A stretch of 10,113 nt of DNA from DASYSL01 sp036003365 (GCA_036003365.1 DASYSL010000155.1:1-10113), one strand, 5' to 3'. Shown: positions 1 to 7,072, counted from the stretch's first letter. The notes: generated from the sequence alone by a model not told the origin. Program-made: numbers and translations.

Positions 1-1
1 G

Positions 2-361
2 ACTCATCTCGGCGAGGAGGCGGAGCGCGCGCACCGCGTCGTCATCCTCGACCAGGGCCGCATCGTGGCGGAAGGCGACCCCGCTTCGCTCAAAGCCGGA
101 GTCGGCGGCGACGTGCTGGTGGTCGAGTGCGCCGATCCCGAAACCTTCACGTCCGAGATCCGCGCCCGCTTCCCGGACGTGCGCGCGAGCGCCGTCGAGG
201 GCGCCGTGCTGGTCGAGCGCGAGCGCGGGCACGAGCTGGTGCCCAAGCTGGTCGAGGCGTTTCCCGGCCGTGCGCGCTCCGTCACCTTGCGCCAGCCCAC
301 GCTCGAGGACGTGTTCGTGCACGTGACCGGCAAGCGCTTCCGCGTGCGAGGCTCGACATGA
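2..361 (+). CDS. ABC transporter ATP-binding protein, C-terminal end (partial)
   Basis: This is the 3' end of an ABC-type ATPase that energises the permease encoded next to it; its start lies before the window. The visible 119 residues open with TH, fitting the H-loop (switch) histidine, followed by EEAERAHRVVILDQGRIVAEG, the usual tail of the nucleotide-binding domain. Walker A, the ABC signature and Walker B are outside the window. After the core there is a C-terminal extension ending in PTLEDVFVHVTGK, close to the PTLEDVFL-LTG ending of DrrA/CcmA-like ATPases of the ABC-2 exporter class. The stop overlaps the permease start as ATGA (358-361), so the two are very probably translationally coupled and form one exporter. 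Substrate cannot be read from the sequence; drug, polysaccharide or lipid export are all possible. Confidence 0.93.
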   Translation, partial: THLGEEAERAHRVVILDQGRIVAEGDPASLKAGVGGDVLVVECADPETFTSEIRARFPDVRASAVEGAVLVERERGHELVPKLVEAFPGRARSVTLRQPTLEDVFVHVTGKRFRVRGST

Positions 362-1122
362 GCGCGGGCCTCGCCGCCATCGCCGTCCTCTGGCGGCGCG
401 ATCTCTTCCATTTCGTGCGCGAGCCGATGCGCGTGGTGGCTTCGGTGGCGCAGCCGCTTCTCTTCTGGATCTTGCTCGGCGCCGGATTCGGTTACGGCGT
501 GCACACGGCGGGGGGGAGCTACTCGAAGTTCTTCTTCCCGGGCATGGTGCTGCTCGTCGTTCTCTTCGCCTGCATCTTCTCGACCATCTCGGTGATCGAG
601 GACCGCCAGCAAGGTTTCCTGCGCGCCGTGCTCGCAGCACCTGTTCCGCGCTGGGGCGTCGTTTCGGGGAAAATCCTCGGCAGCGCGACCCTTGCCTTCC
701 TGCAGGGGCTCATCGTTCTCGTGCTCGCCGGTGCTGCGGGATTGCGGCCGGGCCTCGGCGGCGTGGCGAGTACTCTTGTCGTGACCTTCGTGACCTCGTA
801 CGCATTTGCCGGATTGGGAGTCGCGCTCGCCTGGCGCTCGGAGACGACGGCCGCGTTCCACAGCGGCATGACGTTCCTGCTTTTGCCGTTATGGATGCTG
901 TCGGGAGCGGTGTTTCCGTTCGCCGGCCTTCCTCCCTGGCTCGCCTGGGTGGTGCGCCTCGATCCGGTGACCTACGCGCTGGCCTGGATGCGTGCCGCGT
1001 TGGGCAGCCCAGCGGAAGGGGATCCATCGCTGCCGTTGGCCGCACTCATTACTTGCGGATTCGCCCTCGCCGCACACGTGCTGGCGGCATGGACGGCCCG
1101 CAAGAGCACGCCCAAGGCCTGA
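358..1122 (+). CDS. ABC-2 type transporter permease
   Basis: This is the membrane subunit of an ABC-2 family exporter, 254 residues, the usual length for DrrB/NodJ-like permeases. The start ATG at 358 overlaps the upstream ATPase stop codon; the longer reading from 127 would run inside the ATPase gene. About six hydrophobic segments can be seen, near residues 27-47, 61-80, 103-125, 137-158, 168-190 and 225-245. The family signature follows the second helix: IEDRQQGFLRAVLAAPVPR (about 80-98), then the G104-K105 pair. This matches the E-x-G-x-l-P-x-R-x-GK pattern of ABC-2 permeases and is thought to form the coupling region facing the ATPase. A charged C-terminal tail (ARKSTPKA) would be cytoplasmic. 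Substrate is unknown. No T-rich terminator hairpin follows. Confidence 0.92.
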   Translation: MSAGLAAIAVLWRRDLFHFVREPMRVVASVAQPLLFWILLGAGFGYGVHTAGGSYSKFFFPGMVLLVVLFACIFSTISVIEDRQQGFLRAVLAAPVPRWGVVSGKILGSATLAFLQGLIVLVLAGAAGLRPGLGGVASTLVVTFVTSYAFAGLGVALAWRSETTAAFHSGMTFLLLPLWMLSGAVFPFAGLPPWLAWVVRLDPVTYALAWMRAALGSPAEGDPSLPLAALITCGFALAAHVLAAWTARKSTPKA

Positions 1123-1161
1123 TGTAACGCGTTTCAGTTTCGCAATGCCGGGCCGTTTCTT

Positions 1162-1220
1162 GCCGCCATTCTTTGCAAACCAGATGAACCGCGATGTTGA
1201 CGCAGTTGGCAAATGGCGGC
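1162..1220 (+). repeat. Inverted repeat, 9-bp perfect arms
   Basis: GCCGCCATT at 1162-1170 is the exact reverse complement of AATGGCGGC at 1212-1220, separated by 41 bases. The right arm lies in the spacer of the candidate promoter, so the predicted transcript would not contain both arms. It is therefore more plausibly a DNA-level element (a looping or dimer operator) than an RNA hairpin of the secreted-protein leader, unless transcription starts further upstream. The octamer palindrome TTTGCAAA (1172-1179) lies just inside the left arm. Confidence 0.4.
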
Positions 1221-1226
1221 GACAAT
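1197..1226 (+). promoter_or_regulatory. Candidate sigma70-type promoter of the secreted-protein gene
   Basis: TTGACG at 1197-1202 (5 of 6 match to the -35 consensus) is followed after 18 bp by GACAAT at 1221-1226 (4 of 6 match to the -10). Predicted transcription start is near 1233, giving a leader of about 60 bases before the ATG at 1295. It is in the right place, in an AT-richer patch of an otherwise GC-rich gap. The -10 is bracketed symmetrically by GGCAAA (1208-1213) and TTTGCC (1229-1234), which could be an operator. This rests on sequence matching only; the vegetative sigma consensus of this organism is not known. Confidence 0.4.
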
Positions 1227-1282
1227 TGTTTGCCCGAACTACCCGTCCGGAACCCCCGCCGGCTGCCGCGCCCCTCCCTCCC

Positions 1283-1289
1283 AAGGAGG
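1283..1289 (+). promoter_or_regulatory. Ribosome binding site fixing the secreted-protein start
   Basis: AAGGAGG, a full Shine-Dalgarno core, ends 5 bases before the ATG at 1295. It decides for this start over upstream in-frame codons such as the one at 992, which would run through the ABC permease gene and the promoter gap. The choice is supported by a signal peptide immediately after the 1295 start. Confidence 0.85.
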
Positions 1290-1294
1290 CCGCC

Positions 1295-3514
1295 ATGGGG
1301 TTTGTTGTCTCGTCACTTCGTTACGTGCTCCCTCTCGTAGTCGCCTTCGCTCCTGCTTGCTTGTTGGCGTCGGTTGCGGCGCTGGCCGACGGGGAGATCC
1401 GCCATCCGCAAGCGGGCAGCCATGTGACCGTCTCGTCGGACACGATCGGCGTCGGATTTCTGGCCACGAGTGCCGACCCCAACAAGGTGCACGTGGGCGG
1501 CGTGTGGGATTTCGACACGCCGTACTACGCCGATGACATCTCGGGGACCGACTCCTCGCAGTTCTGGACGTTCGTCCATTCGAACGTGAGCCACGATTCT
1601 TCCCAGTTCCCCACGCCCCAGAGCCGACCATTCTGGTACTACGACTGGGGAAACAACATCAACGCGGGCGATCACAACCTGTGGATGAGCAGGATCGGAA
1701 AGCGCGTGTTTCGGCGTTCCGGGTTGGCGGGTGTGTGGCACGAGGACGATCTGTCCACGGTTCCGGACACGGGGACGGTCTCGCCCGGCTTCGCGCACAA
1801 CATCACGGGATCGGGCTCCGCGTGGTGCGGGCTGCGCCTGAGCGGCGATCCCAACGCACCTGTGGATGCGTACACGGGCAATGCATACACCTCGGCGCTG
1901 CAATTGAATGATTTCCTGGGCAGCGGCGCCCTACCTTCCAGCCACTATCCCGGGTACGCGTCCCAATGGGACCAGCTTCTCTACCGGGATTTTCCTTACG
2001 ATCCACAGTCTCCCGGCACGGTCGCGTTCGACTATCGCGCGCAGCTGGATTCGGTGGCCACGGGCGATCCAGGCGGCGCCGGATGGTTCACCCCGGATCC
2101 TTCCAGCATGTCCAATTTCGTCTACGGGACGACCACGGCGACCGCGCCCGTGGATTCGTTCGAAGTCTGGGTCGGGGCGCCCAAAGAGTCCGGCGTCTAC
2201 GACTCGGCACACCGTTATCTCTCGGACACGATCGATTTCAGCCTGAGCGGCGCCGATGCGCCGGCGATGATCTTTTCCGTCACGGGCGTGAGAACGGCCT
2301 CGCCGGCTCCGGCCATTCCGGGGAACGCTTCCTGGAGCACGGTTCGCGTCGTCTTTCGCGTCAAGACCAACCGCTATTTCGACGACGAACACCCGAACAA
2401 CGGCCCTTCAGCGACGGCTTGGAATTCCACAACCGGTGCCGTCGTGATCGACAACGTGAACGTGAATGGGGCGGTTTCCGACTTCGAGACGCGGGGGCAG
2501 ATTCTTCCCCGATTCACGTGGATACCGCTGGGCGGGCCGAACGCCTCGGTGAGCGAAAACTCGCCCTCGAATTCATGGATCACGACCGGCAGGGAAGCGG
2601 CACGCTACGGACATGTACACAATCTCGCGAGCCTGCCATTTGCCCCGGTCTCGGGGGGCTGCAGCCTTGCGGGCAATATCGCGGTGCAATCGAACCACGA
2701 CGACCCGAATCACTACTTTGTCGCCGAGTCGCACAACATCATGGTGAGTCCGACGATCTGTCTCACCGGACCGCGAGCCGCGGACCAGGGGATCCCGCCG
2801 ACCCTGCGCACGGAAGCGTCTTACCTGAAGGTTGTCTTCGATTTCTACACAGGGAAGGACAATGTCAGCGAGACGGGAGCGCTCTTCCAGGAAGCCGTTC
2901 GTTTCATGGGACCTGCTCCCTACGTGCAGTCCGCTGGTCCCAAGTCGCCGGCCTGGAATGCTTTCGTCCGTCCCGGCTTCGATTTCACGTTCGACGCCGA
3001 CTCGATTTGCATGGCCTTCGATCCGGGCGACGACCTTGCCGCGTACACCGACCTTGCACATACCGATTCGCTACAGGTCTGCATCGAGAACTGGGCTCGC
3101 TGCGCGCGGTTCTCGGCCACGGCATGCGGTCAGGTAGACGGCAACTACATCGACAACATCCAGGTGCAGTTCGTACGTAGCCAGCCTTTCACCGGCGTCG
3201 ACCCGGGTGCGCCGACGCTCGACTTCGTGCGCGGGGCTTATCCCAATCCCTCGCGCGACGGCTCCGCCACGGTGAAGTATTCGCTGTCGCGTTCCGTGCC
3301 GGTGACGATCCGCTTCTACGACCTCCGCGGCGCGCTGGTTCACGAGGCATTGCTGACCGGCAAGCCGGGTGAGAATCAGTACCGCTGGGACGGTACGATG
3401 CGGTCCGGAACCGCCGCGGCATCGGGCATTTACTTCTATCGCCTCTACGCCGACGGCGTGGAGTTCCGCAACAACCTGCAGCGCGTGGTCTTCGTGGGAC
3501 AGCCCGCGCGCTGA
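1295..3514 (+). CDS. Secreted protein of unknown function with FlgD/T9SS-like C-terminal sorting domain
   Basis: This encodes 739 residues. Residues 1-31 form a signal peptide: a short n-region with R9, a hydrophobic core, and ALA before D32 as the likely signal peptidase I site. C22 lacks a proper lipobox. The large middle (about 32-640) is rich in Asp, Asn, Ser, Gly and aromatic residues, with beta-strand-like stretches and scattered Cys, typical of an extracellular beta-sandwich protein. I recognise no catalytic motif or named family in it. Residues 647-737 form a C-terminal domain: AYPNPSRDG opening, then a FYDLRG strand, Y-RWDG, and SGIYFYRL. This is the pattern of FlgD Ig-like or type IX-like sorting domains, which direct proteins to the outer surface in FCB-group bacteria. 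It has its own candidate promoter and strong ribosome site and appears monocistronic. It may be a surface, adhesion or degradative protein; the function is not assignable from sequence alone. Confidence 0.85.
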   Translation: MGFVVSSLRYVLPLVVAFAPACLLASVAALADGEIRHPQAGSHVTVSSDTIGVGFLATSADPNKVHVGGVWDFDTPYYADDISGTDSSQFWTFVHSNVSHDSSQFPTPQSRPFWYYDWGNNINAGDHNLWMSRIGKRVFRRSGLAGVWHEDDLSTVPDTGTVSPGFAHNITGSGSAWCGLRLSGDPNAPVDAYTGNAYTSALQLNDFLGSGALPSSHYPGYASQWDQLLYRDFPYDPQSPGTVAFDYRAQLDSVATGDPGGAGWFTPDPSSMSNFVYGTTTATAPVDSFEVWVGAPKESGVYDSAHRYLSDTIDFSLSGADAPAMIFSVTGVRTASPAPAIPGNASWSTVRVVFRVKTNRYFDDEHPNNGPSATAWNSTTGAVVIDNVNVNGAVSDFETRGQILPRFTWIPLGGPNASVSENSPSNSWITTGREAARYGHVHNLASLPFAPVSGGCSLAGNIAVQSNHDDPNHYFVAESHNIMVSPTICLTGPRAADQGIPPTLRTEASYLKVVFDFYTGKDNVSETGALFQEAVRFMGPAPYVQSAGPKSPAWNAFVRPGFDFTFDADSICMAFDPGDDLAAYTDLAHTDSLQVCIENWARCARFSATACGQVDGNYIDNIQVQFVRSQPFTGVDPGAPTLDFVRGAYPNPSRDGSATVKYSLSRSVPVTIRFYDLRGALVHEALLTGKPGENQYRWDGTMRSGTAAASGIYFYRLYADGVEFRNNLQRVVFVGQPAR

Positions 3515-3525
3515 GTCTGCCCGCA

Positions 3526-3554
3526 TGGCCAAAGCAGCCTGAGTCGCGCATAAT
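3526..3554 (+). promoter_or_regulatory. Candidate promoter for a leaderless histidine-kinase transcript
   Basis: TGGCCA at 3526-3531 (4 of 6 to TTGACA), a 17-bp spacer, and CATAAT at 3549-3554 (5 of 6 to TATAAT) fit a sigma70-type promoter. A start 7-9 bases after the -10 falls at about 3561-3563, on the kinase ATG itself, and no Shine-Dalgarno motif precedes that ATG. The two observations support each other, but the -35 match is modest and the element lies just downstream of the previous stop codon. Confidence 0.4.
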
Positions 3555-3562
3555 CGGGCCCC

Positions 3563-5071
3563 ATGGCCAACGAGCTCGAAGATCTGCTGCGCACGCACCG
3601 TGACGACTTGAAGAACCGCTGGGCGGCGCGCGTGCGACAGAACAGCCGGATCTATGCCGAGCGCCCCCAGGCCGAGATCGAGAACAGCGTCGATCACGCG
3701 CTGTCCGCGGTCATCGCTTGCGTGGGGGGCAAGGGCCTCACCGAGATCGGCATGTACACCGCCGACCTCGCGCGCCAGCGCCTGGAGCACGGGATTCCTC
3801 AAGCCGAGACCGTGGCTTCGTTCCTCATGGGGCGCGAGCTGGTGCTCGATCTGGTGCATGAGCACATTCCGGCCGAGCGTTTCATCGAATCGGCGCACCG
3901 CGTCAACGACGCTTTCCAGCGCGTCATCTCCTCGTACGGGTCGTCGTTCTGCGCCATGTGCACGGCGCGTCAGGACGAGCGCCGCCATCACCTGCAGCGC
4001 CATCTCGAGAGCCTGAGCGAGCGCTCGCAGGACGCCATGATCCTGCTCGACGAGCAGCATCGCATTCGCGCCTGGAACGCCGGGGCCCAGGGGCTCTTCG
4101 GCTATACGCCGGAGGAGGCGACCGGGAAAGGACTCGAGCTCCTCCTGCACGAGGACCGCCTGGGGGAGCTTGGCGGCGTGTGGCCGGCGCTGGCGCGCCG
4201 CGGTCATGTGCGCTTGGCCGAGGCGCGGGCGCGGCGCAAGGACGGCTCGGCCGTGTGGGTGGACGCGGCCTACACCGACGTGCGCGCCGAAAGCGGCGCC
4301 ACGCTCGGCACCTGGGCCGTCTTCCGCGACATCACGGCCAGCAAGGCGATCGAAGAAGAGAAGCTTCAGGCGGAGCGCCTGGCGCTCATCGGCACCATGT
4401 CCGCCAAGCTGGCGCACGAGGTGCGCAATCCGCTGAACTCGCTGGTGCTGGGCCTCGACCTGGTGCGCGACGATCTGACCGTCATGTCACGCAGCGACGT
4501 CGCGCAAGCCGCCGAGGCGCTCGATCTGCTCACCTCGATCGAGGACGAGCTGCAGCGCATCCAGCGCACGGTCGAGCACTATCTCCGCTTCGCTCACCTG
4601 CCGCGGGTGCAGCTCGAGCCGGTTCTCCTCGACGACATGCTGGCGGAGCGGCTCGAATTGATGCGGCCTGATTTGCAGAAGGGCCAGGTGAAGCTCGAGC
4701 TCGAGCTCGCCGCCGGTGACGCCGCCATCCACGCCGATCCCGCCCAGCTCTGGCAGGCGGTGCTCAATCTCGTCCGCAACGCCATGGAAGCCATGCCCTC
4801 GGGCGGTGAGCTGCGCGTGCGCACGCGAGCCAGCGACGCCCGCGTCGAGTGCGTCATCGAGGATACGGGGAGCGGCATGACGTCGGAAGCGCGCTCGCAG
4901 CTCTTCCGGCCCTTCTTCAGCACCAAGAGCGGCGGCACGGGCCTGGGCATGGCGCTGGCACGACAGATCCTGCAGGAGCACGGCGCCACCATCGAATGCG
5001 ACTCCCAGGTCGGCGAGGGAACGCGCTTCAAGCTTTCCTTTGCGCGGGTGGCGCGCGGGGTGGCCGGATGA
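3563..5071 (+). CDS. Soluble PAS sensor histidine kinase (NtrB-like) with RsbRD-like N-terminal domain
   Basis: This is a 502-residue two-component sensor that autophosphorylates on histidine and should pass the phosphate to the regulator encoded next. No membrane segment or signal peptide is present, so it is cytoplasmic. Residues about 8-135 form an all-helical domain resembling the RsbRD N-terminal (RsbT co-antagonist) sensor fold. A CAMC pair (C130, C133) and H142-H143 and H147 follow in the linker. A PAS domain occupies about 150-265 (ILLDEQHRIRAWNAGA, then the GYTPEEATGK and FRDIT landmarks). The HisKA H-box is LAHEVRNPLN with H285 as phosphoacceptor. The ATPase domain has the N box (N406), G1 DTGSGM (D434), F box FRPFFS (F448) and G2 GGTGLGMALA (from about 457). 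The start ATG has no ribosome site and may be leaderless. The end overlaps the regulator start as ATGA. The signal is unknown; a redox or metal cue is possible from the Cys/His cluster. Confidence 0.93.
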   Translation: MANELEDLLRTHRDDLKNRWAARVRQNSRIYAERPQAEIENSVDHALSAVIACVGGKGLTEIGMYTADLARQRLEHGIPQAETVASFLMGRELVLDLVHEHIPAERFIESAHRVNDAFQRVISSYGSSFCAMCTARQDERRHHLQRHLESLSERSQDAMILLDEQHRIRAWNAGAQGLFGYTPEEATGKGLELLLHEDRLGELGGVWPALARRGHVRLAEARARRKDGSAVWVDAAYTDVRAESGATLGTWAVFRDITASKAIEEEKLQAERLALIGTMSAKLAHEVRNPLNSLVLGLDLVRDDLTVMSRSDVAQAAEALDLLTSIEDELQRIQRTVEHYLRFAHLPRVQLEPVLLDDMLAERLELMRPDLQKGQVKLELELAAGDAAIHADPAQLWQAVLNLVRNAMEAMPSGGELRVRTRASDARVECVIEDTGSGMTSEARSQLFRPFFSTKSGGTGLGMALARQILQEHGATIECDSQVGEGTRFKLSFARVARGVAG

Positions 5072-6453
5072 CCGCGGCGCGCATCCTGGTCGTCGACGAC
5101 GACCCCACGCTGCTCAAGATGCTCGAGCAGACGCTGGCGCGCGCCGGCTATCAGGTGACGACGTCGCCGGACGCGGAATCGGCGCTCGGCCGCCTCGACG
5201 AGGTCGAGCCCGAGATCGTGGTCACCGATCTCAAGTTGCCGGCCATGGATGGAATCGAGCTCCTGCGCCAGGTGCGCGCGCGCCGCCCGGGCTGCGAAGT
5301 GCTGGTCATGACCGGCTTCGCCACCCTCGAGCGCGCAGTCGAGGCCATGCGTCTCGGCGCCTACGACTTCGTCGAGAAGCCGATCGACCGCGAGCGGCTC
5401 TTGCGCACCATGGCGAAAGCCCTCGAGAAGCGCTCGCTCGAAGCCGAGAACACGCGCTTGCGGGCGCGCCTCGACGAGGAGGGGGGAGTCCCGCGCCTGG
5501 TGGGGACGAGCCCGGCCATGGCGGCGCTACGCGAAATGATCGAGCGCGTGGCCGCGGCCGACGCTCCCGTGCTCATCACCGGGGCGAGCGGCACCGGCAA
5601 GGAAGTGGTGGCCGACGTCCTCCATTCGCTCTCGCCGCGCGCCGCGGGCCCGCTGATCAAGATCTCGTGCGCCGCGATTCCCGATCATCTTCTGGAGAGC
5701 GAGCTTTTCGGCTACGAGAAGGGCGCCTTCTCGGGGGCCGTGCAGGCCAAGCCGGGACGCTTCGAGCTCGCCAATCGCGGCACTCTCTTCCTCGACGAGA
5801 TCGGCGAGATGCCGGGGGCCATGCAGGCCAAGCTCCTGCGTGTTCTGCAGGACGGCACCGTGCAGCGGCTGGGATCGACGCGCGACATCCACGTCGATGC
5901 CCGCGTCGTCACCGCCACCAACGTGGACATCGGGCGCGCCCTCGCCGAGGGACGCTTCCGCGAAGATCTCTATCATCGGCTGAGCGTGTTCGAGATCCAT
6001 GTGCCGCGCCTGGCCGAGCACGCCGAGGACATTCCGGTCCTGGTCGAGCACTTCCTGGCGCGCTATGGCGGGCGGCGCCCCATGCCTCTGGATCGAGTCT
6101 CTCGCGAAGCCATGGCCGCGCTCCTGCGCCATCCCTGGTCGGGAAACGTGCGCGAGCTCGAGAACGTGGTGCAGCGGGCCGTGGCCATGGCCGCCGGGCC
6201 GGTGCTCGAGGAGACCGACGTGCATCTGGCGACTTACGCGGGCCGCGCCGGGGGCGTTCCCGGACCCGAGGCCGGCGTGGTGATTCCGCATGGCACGACC
6301 ATGAAGGACGCCGAGGATCTGCTCATCGAAGACGCCATCCGGCGCGCCGGCGGGAATCGCGAGCGCGCCGCCAAGCTGCTCGGAGTCTCGTCGCGCACCC
6401 TGACCCGCCGCGCCCAGCGCTCTCACGAAAGCGACGGAACCGAAGACGCATAG
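5068..6453 (+). CDS. NtrC-family response regulator with AAA+ and Fis-type DNA-binding domains
   Basis: This encodes 461 residues, a normal length for the family, and is the partner of the preceding kinase (ATGA overlap, translational coupling). The receiver domain (1-120) has acidic D10-D12, phosphoacceptor D54 in VTDLKLP, T82 and K104. The AAA+ domain (about 142-375) has Walker A GASGTGKE (172-179), the GAFSGA loop (219-224), Walker B GTLFLDEIGE (238-247), arginine-rich RFREDLYHRL, and the sensor II motif WSGNVRELEN. A Fis-type helix-turn-helix lies at about 411-451. Such proteins normally hydrolyse ATP to open sigma54 promoters. Three family positions deviate from the common consensus: Walker A second residue A for E, S200 for the usual N in NCAA, and S for T in GAFTGA; each occurs in known relatives as far as I recall. 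No -24/-12 site was found in the window, so the target genes are unknown. Confidence 0.95.
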   Translation: MTAARILVVDDDPTLLKMLEQTLARAGYQVTTSPDAESALGRLDEVEPEIVVTDLKLPAMDGIELLRQVRARRPGCEVLVMTGFATLERAVEAMRLGAYDFVEKPIDRERLLRTMAKALEKRSLEAENTRLRARLDEEGGVPRLVGTSPAMAALREMIERVAAADAPVLITGASGTGKEVVADVLHSLSPRAAGPLIKISCAAIPDHLLESELFGYEKGAFSGAVQAKPGRFELANRGTLFLDEIGEMPGAMQAKLLRVLQDGTVQRLGSTRDIHVDARVVTATNVDIGRALAEGRFREDLYHRLSVFEIHVPRLAEHAEDIPVLVEHFLARYGGRRPMPLDRVSREAMAALLRHPWSGNVRELENVVQRAVAMAAGPVLEETDVHLATYAGRAGGVPGPEAGVVIPHGTTMKDAEDLLIEDAIRRAGGNRERAAKLLGVSSRTLTRRAQRSHESDGTEDA

Positions 6454-6455
6454 CC

Positions 6456-6474
6456 ACCGGACAACCTGTCCGGT
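6456..6474. promoter_or_regulatory. Perfect 8-bp palindrome with 3-bp centre (operator or hairpin)
   Basis: ACCGGACA (6456-6463), ACC, then TGTCCGGT (6467-6474) form a perfect inverted repeat starting two bases after the response-regulator stop codon. No run of T follows, so it is not a standard intrinsic terminator, though an RNA hairpin with a 3-base loop could still stabilise the 3' end of the kinase/regulator mRNA. As DNA it has the size (19 bp) of a dimeric operator. It lies about 120 bp upstream of the OsmC start, so binding by the TetR protein encoded at 7081 or by the adjacent Fis-type regulator are both plausible. Confidence 0.5.
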
Positions 6475-6593
6475 ATCTCCGACGAAGCGTCCTGCGCATC
6501 AAACTCTCAGAGCTCTAACTCATTGTCTGGCTGTATCTCGGGGGGCGGCACCCTTCCTGCAATGGAAGCCTGCGACTCGAAGGAGGAGGGCGC

Positions 6594-7067
6594 ATGGTCC
6601 GCGGTTCGCTTCGCTGGAGCAACGATCCCGATCGGCCGCATCAGTTCGTCGGGGTGACCGGGTCCGGCCACTGCGTGAATTTCGACCAGGCCGCGGCGGG
6701 CACGGCGCCGAGCCCGATCGAGACCTTGGCTCTGGCGCTCGCCGCATGCTCGGGCTTCGACGTGATCACGATCCTGCGCAAGAAGCGCCAGCAGGTGACC
6801 GGCTACGAAGTGCGGGTCGAGGCAGAGCAGCGTGTGGGGCCCCCGGCGGTGTTCACAGGGATTCGGCTCACGCACGTCGTGCGCGGACACGCCATCGACC
6901 CGCAGGCGGTGGCGCAAGCGGTCGAGCTCTCCAAGGAGAAGTACTGCTCGATCGGCGCCATGCTGGCGCCGACGGTTCCGATCGACCACACGCTGGAAGT
7001 GTTGGAAGACGCATTCGGCCGCCCCGACGCGAGCCTGACTCGCTCGGCGGGCGCGACCGCTCATTGA
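6594..7067 (+). CDS. OsmC-like protein (peroxiredoxin-like thiol family)
   Basis: This encodes 157 residues, within the normal range for OsmC/Ohr relatives, cytoplasmic with no signal peptide. The family uses two cysteines to reduce organic or inorganic hydroperoxides. Here they are C52 in LALAACSGFDV, at the start of the long central helix, and C118 in SKEKYCSIGAML. The GTAPSPIETLALALAAC stretch (about 36-52) is the typical OsmC landmark. The layout fits the YhfA/OsmC-like branch better than Ohr. The start is fixed by a strong ribosome site, AAGGAGGAGGG, ending 3 bases before the ATG. It is the first gene of a tightly packed set with the TetR gene (13-bp gap) and two cytochromes, suggesting a role in redox or thiol stress tied to that module. 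Whether it is a true peroxidase is not shown by sequence. Confidence 0.9.
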   Translation: MVRGSLRWSNDPDRPHQFVGVTGSGHCVNFDQAAAGTAPSPIETLALALAACSGFDVITILRKKRQQVTGYEVRVEAEQRVGPPAVFTGIRLTHVVRGHAIDPQAVAQAVELSKEKYCSIGAMLAPTVPIDHTLEVLEDAFGRPDASLTRSAGATAH

Positions 7068-7072
7068 GGAGG
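7066..7072 (+). promoter_or_regulatory. Ribosome binding site deciding the TetR start
   Basis: GAGGAGG overlaps the OsmC stop codon and ends 8 bases before the ATG at 7081. An in-frame GTG at 7072 overlaps this site and would have no ribosome site of its own, so the ATG at 7081 is preferred. Confidence 0.75.

Noticed and set aside
1172..1220. Possible c-di-GMP (GEMM-I) riboswitch, from GCAAACC and GACGCA segments
   Set aside because: The order of segments is faintly similar, but the GACGCAAAGCC core, tetraloop receptor and closing stems are missing. Infernal with RF01051 would settle it; a score below threshold is expected.
1966..3180. 404-codon + frame inside the secreted-protein gene
   Set aside because: Shadow frame rich in Arg and Gly without a ribosome site; the 1295-3514 frame has a signal peptide and a C-terminal sorting domain.
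3071..4417. 448-codon open frame on the - strand
   Set aside because: It lies opposite the secreted protein and the histidine kinase, both with clear domains; its product is Arg/Ala/His-rich with no recognisable motif. High GC makes long antisense frames common.
4952..4975. TGGCACG stretches that recall sigma54 -24 elements (also near 1736 and 6291)
   Set aside because: None has the GC of the -12 element ten bases after the GG, and all lie within coding sequence.
6456..6480. Intrinsic terminator after the response regulator
   Set aside because: A good stem but a 3-base loop and no T-run behind it, so I list it as an operator or hairpin instead.
5040..6518. 492-codon + frame overlapping the response regulator
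   Set aside because: Arg-rich frame-shifted shadow of the NtrC-like gene; no domain seen, while the real frame has all expected motifs.
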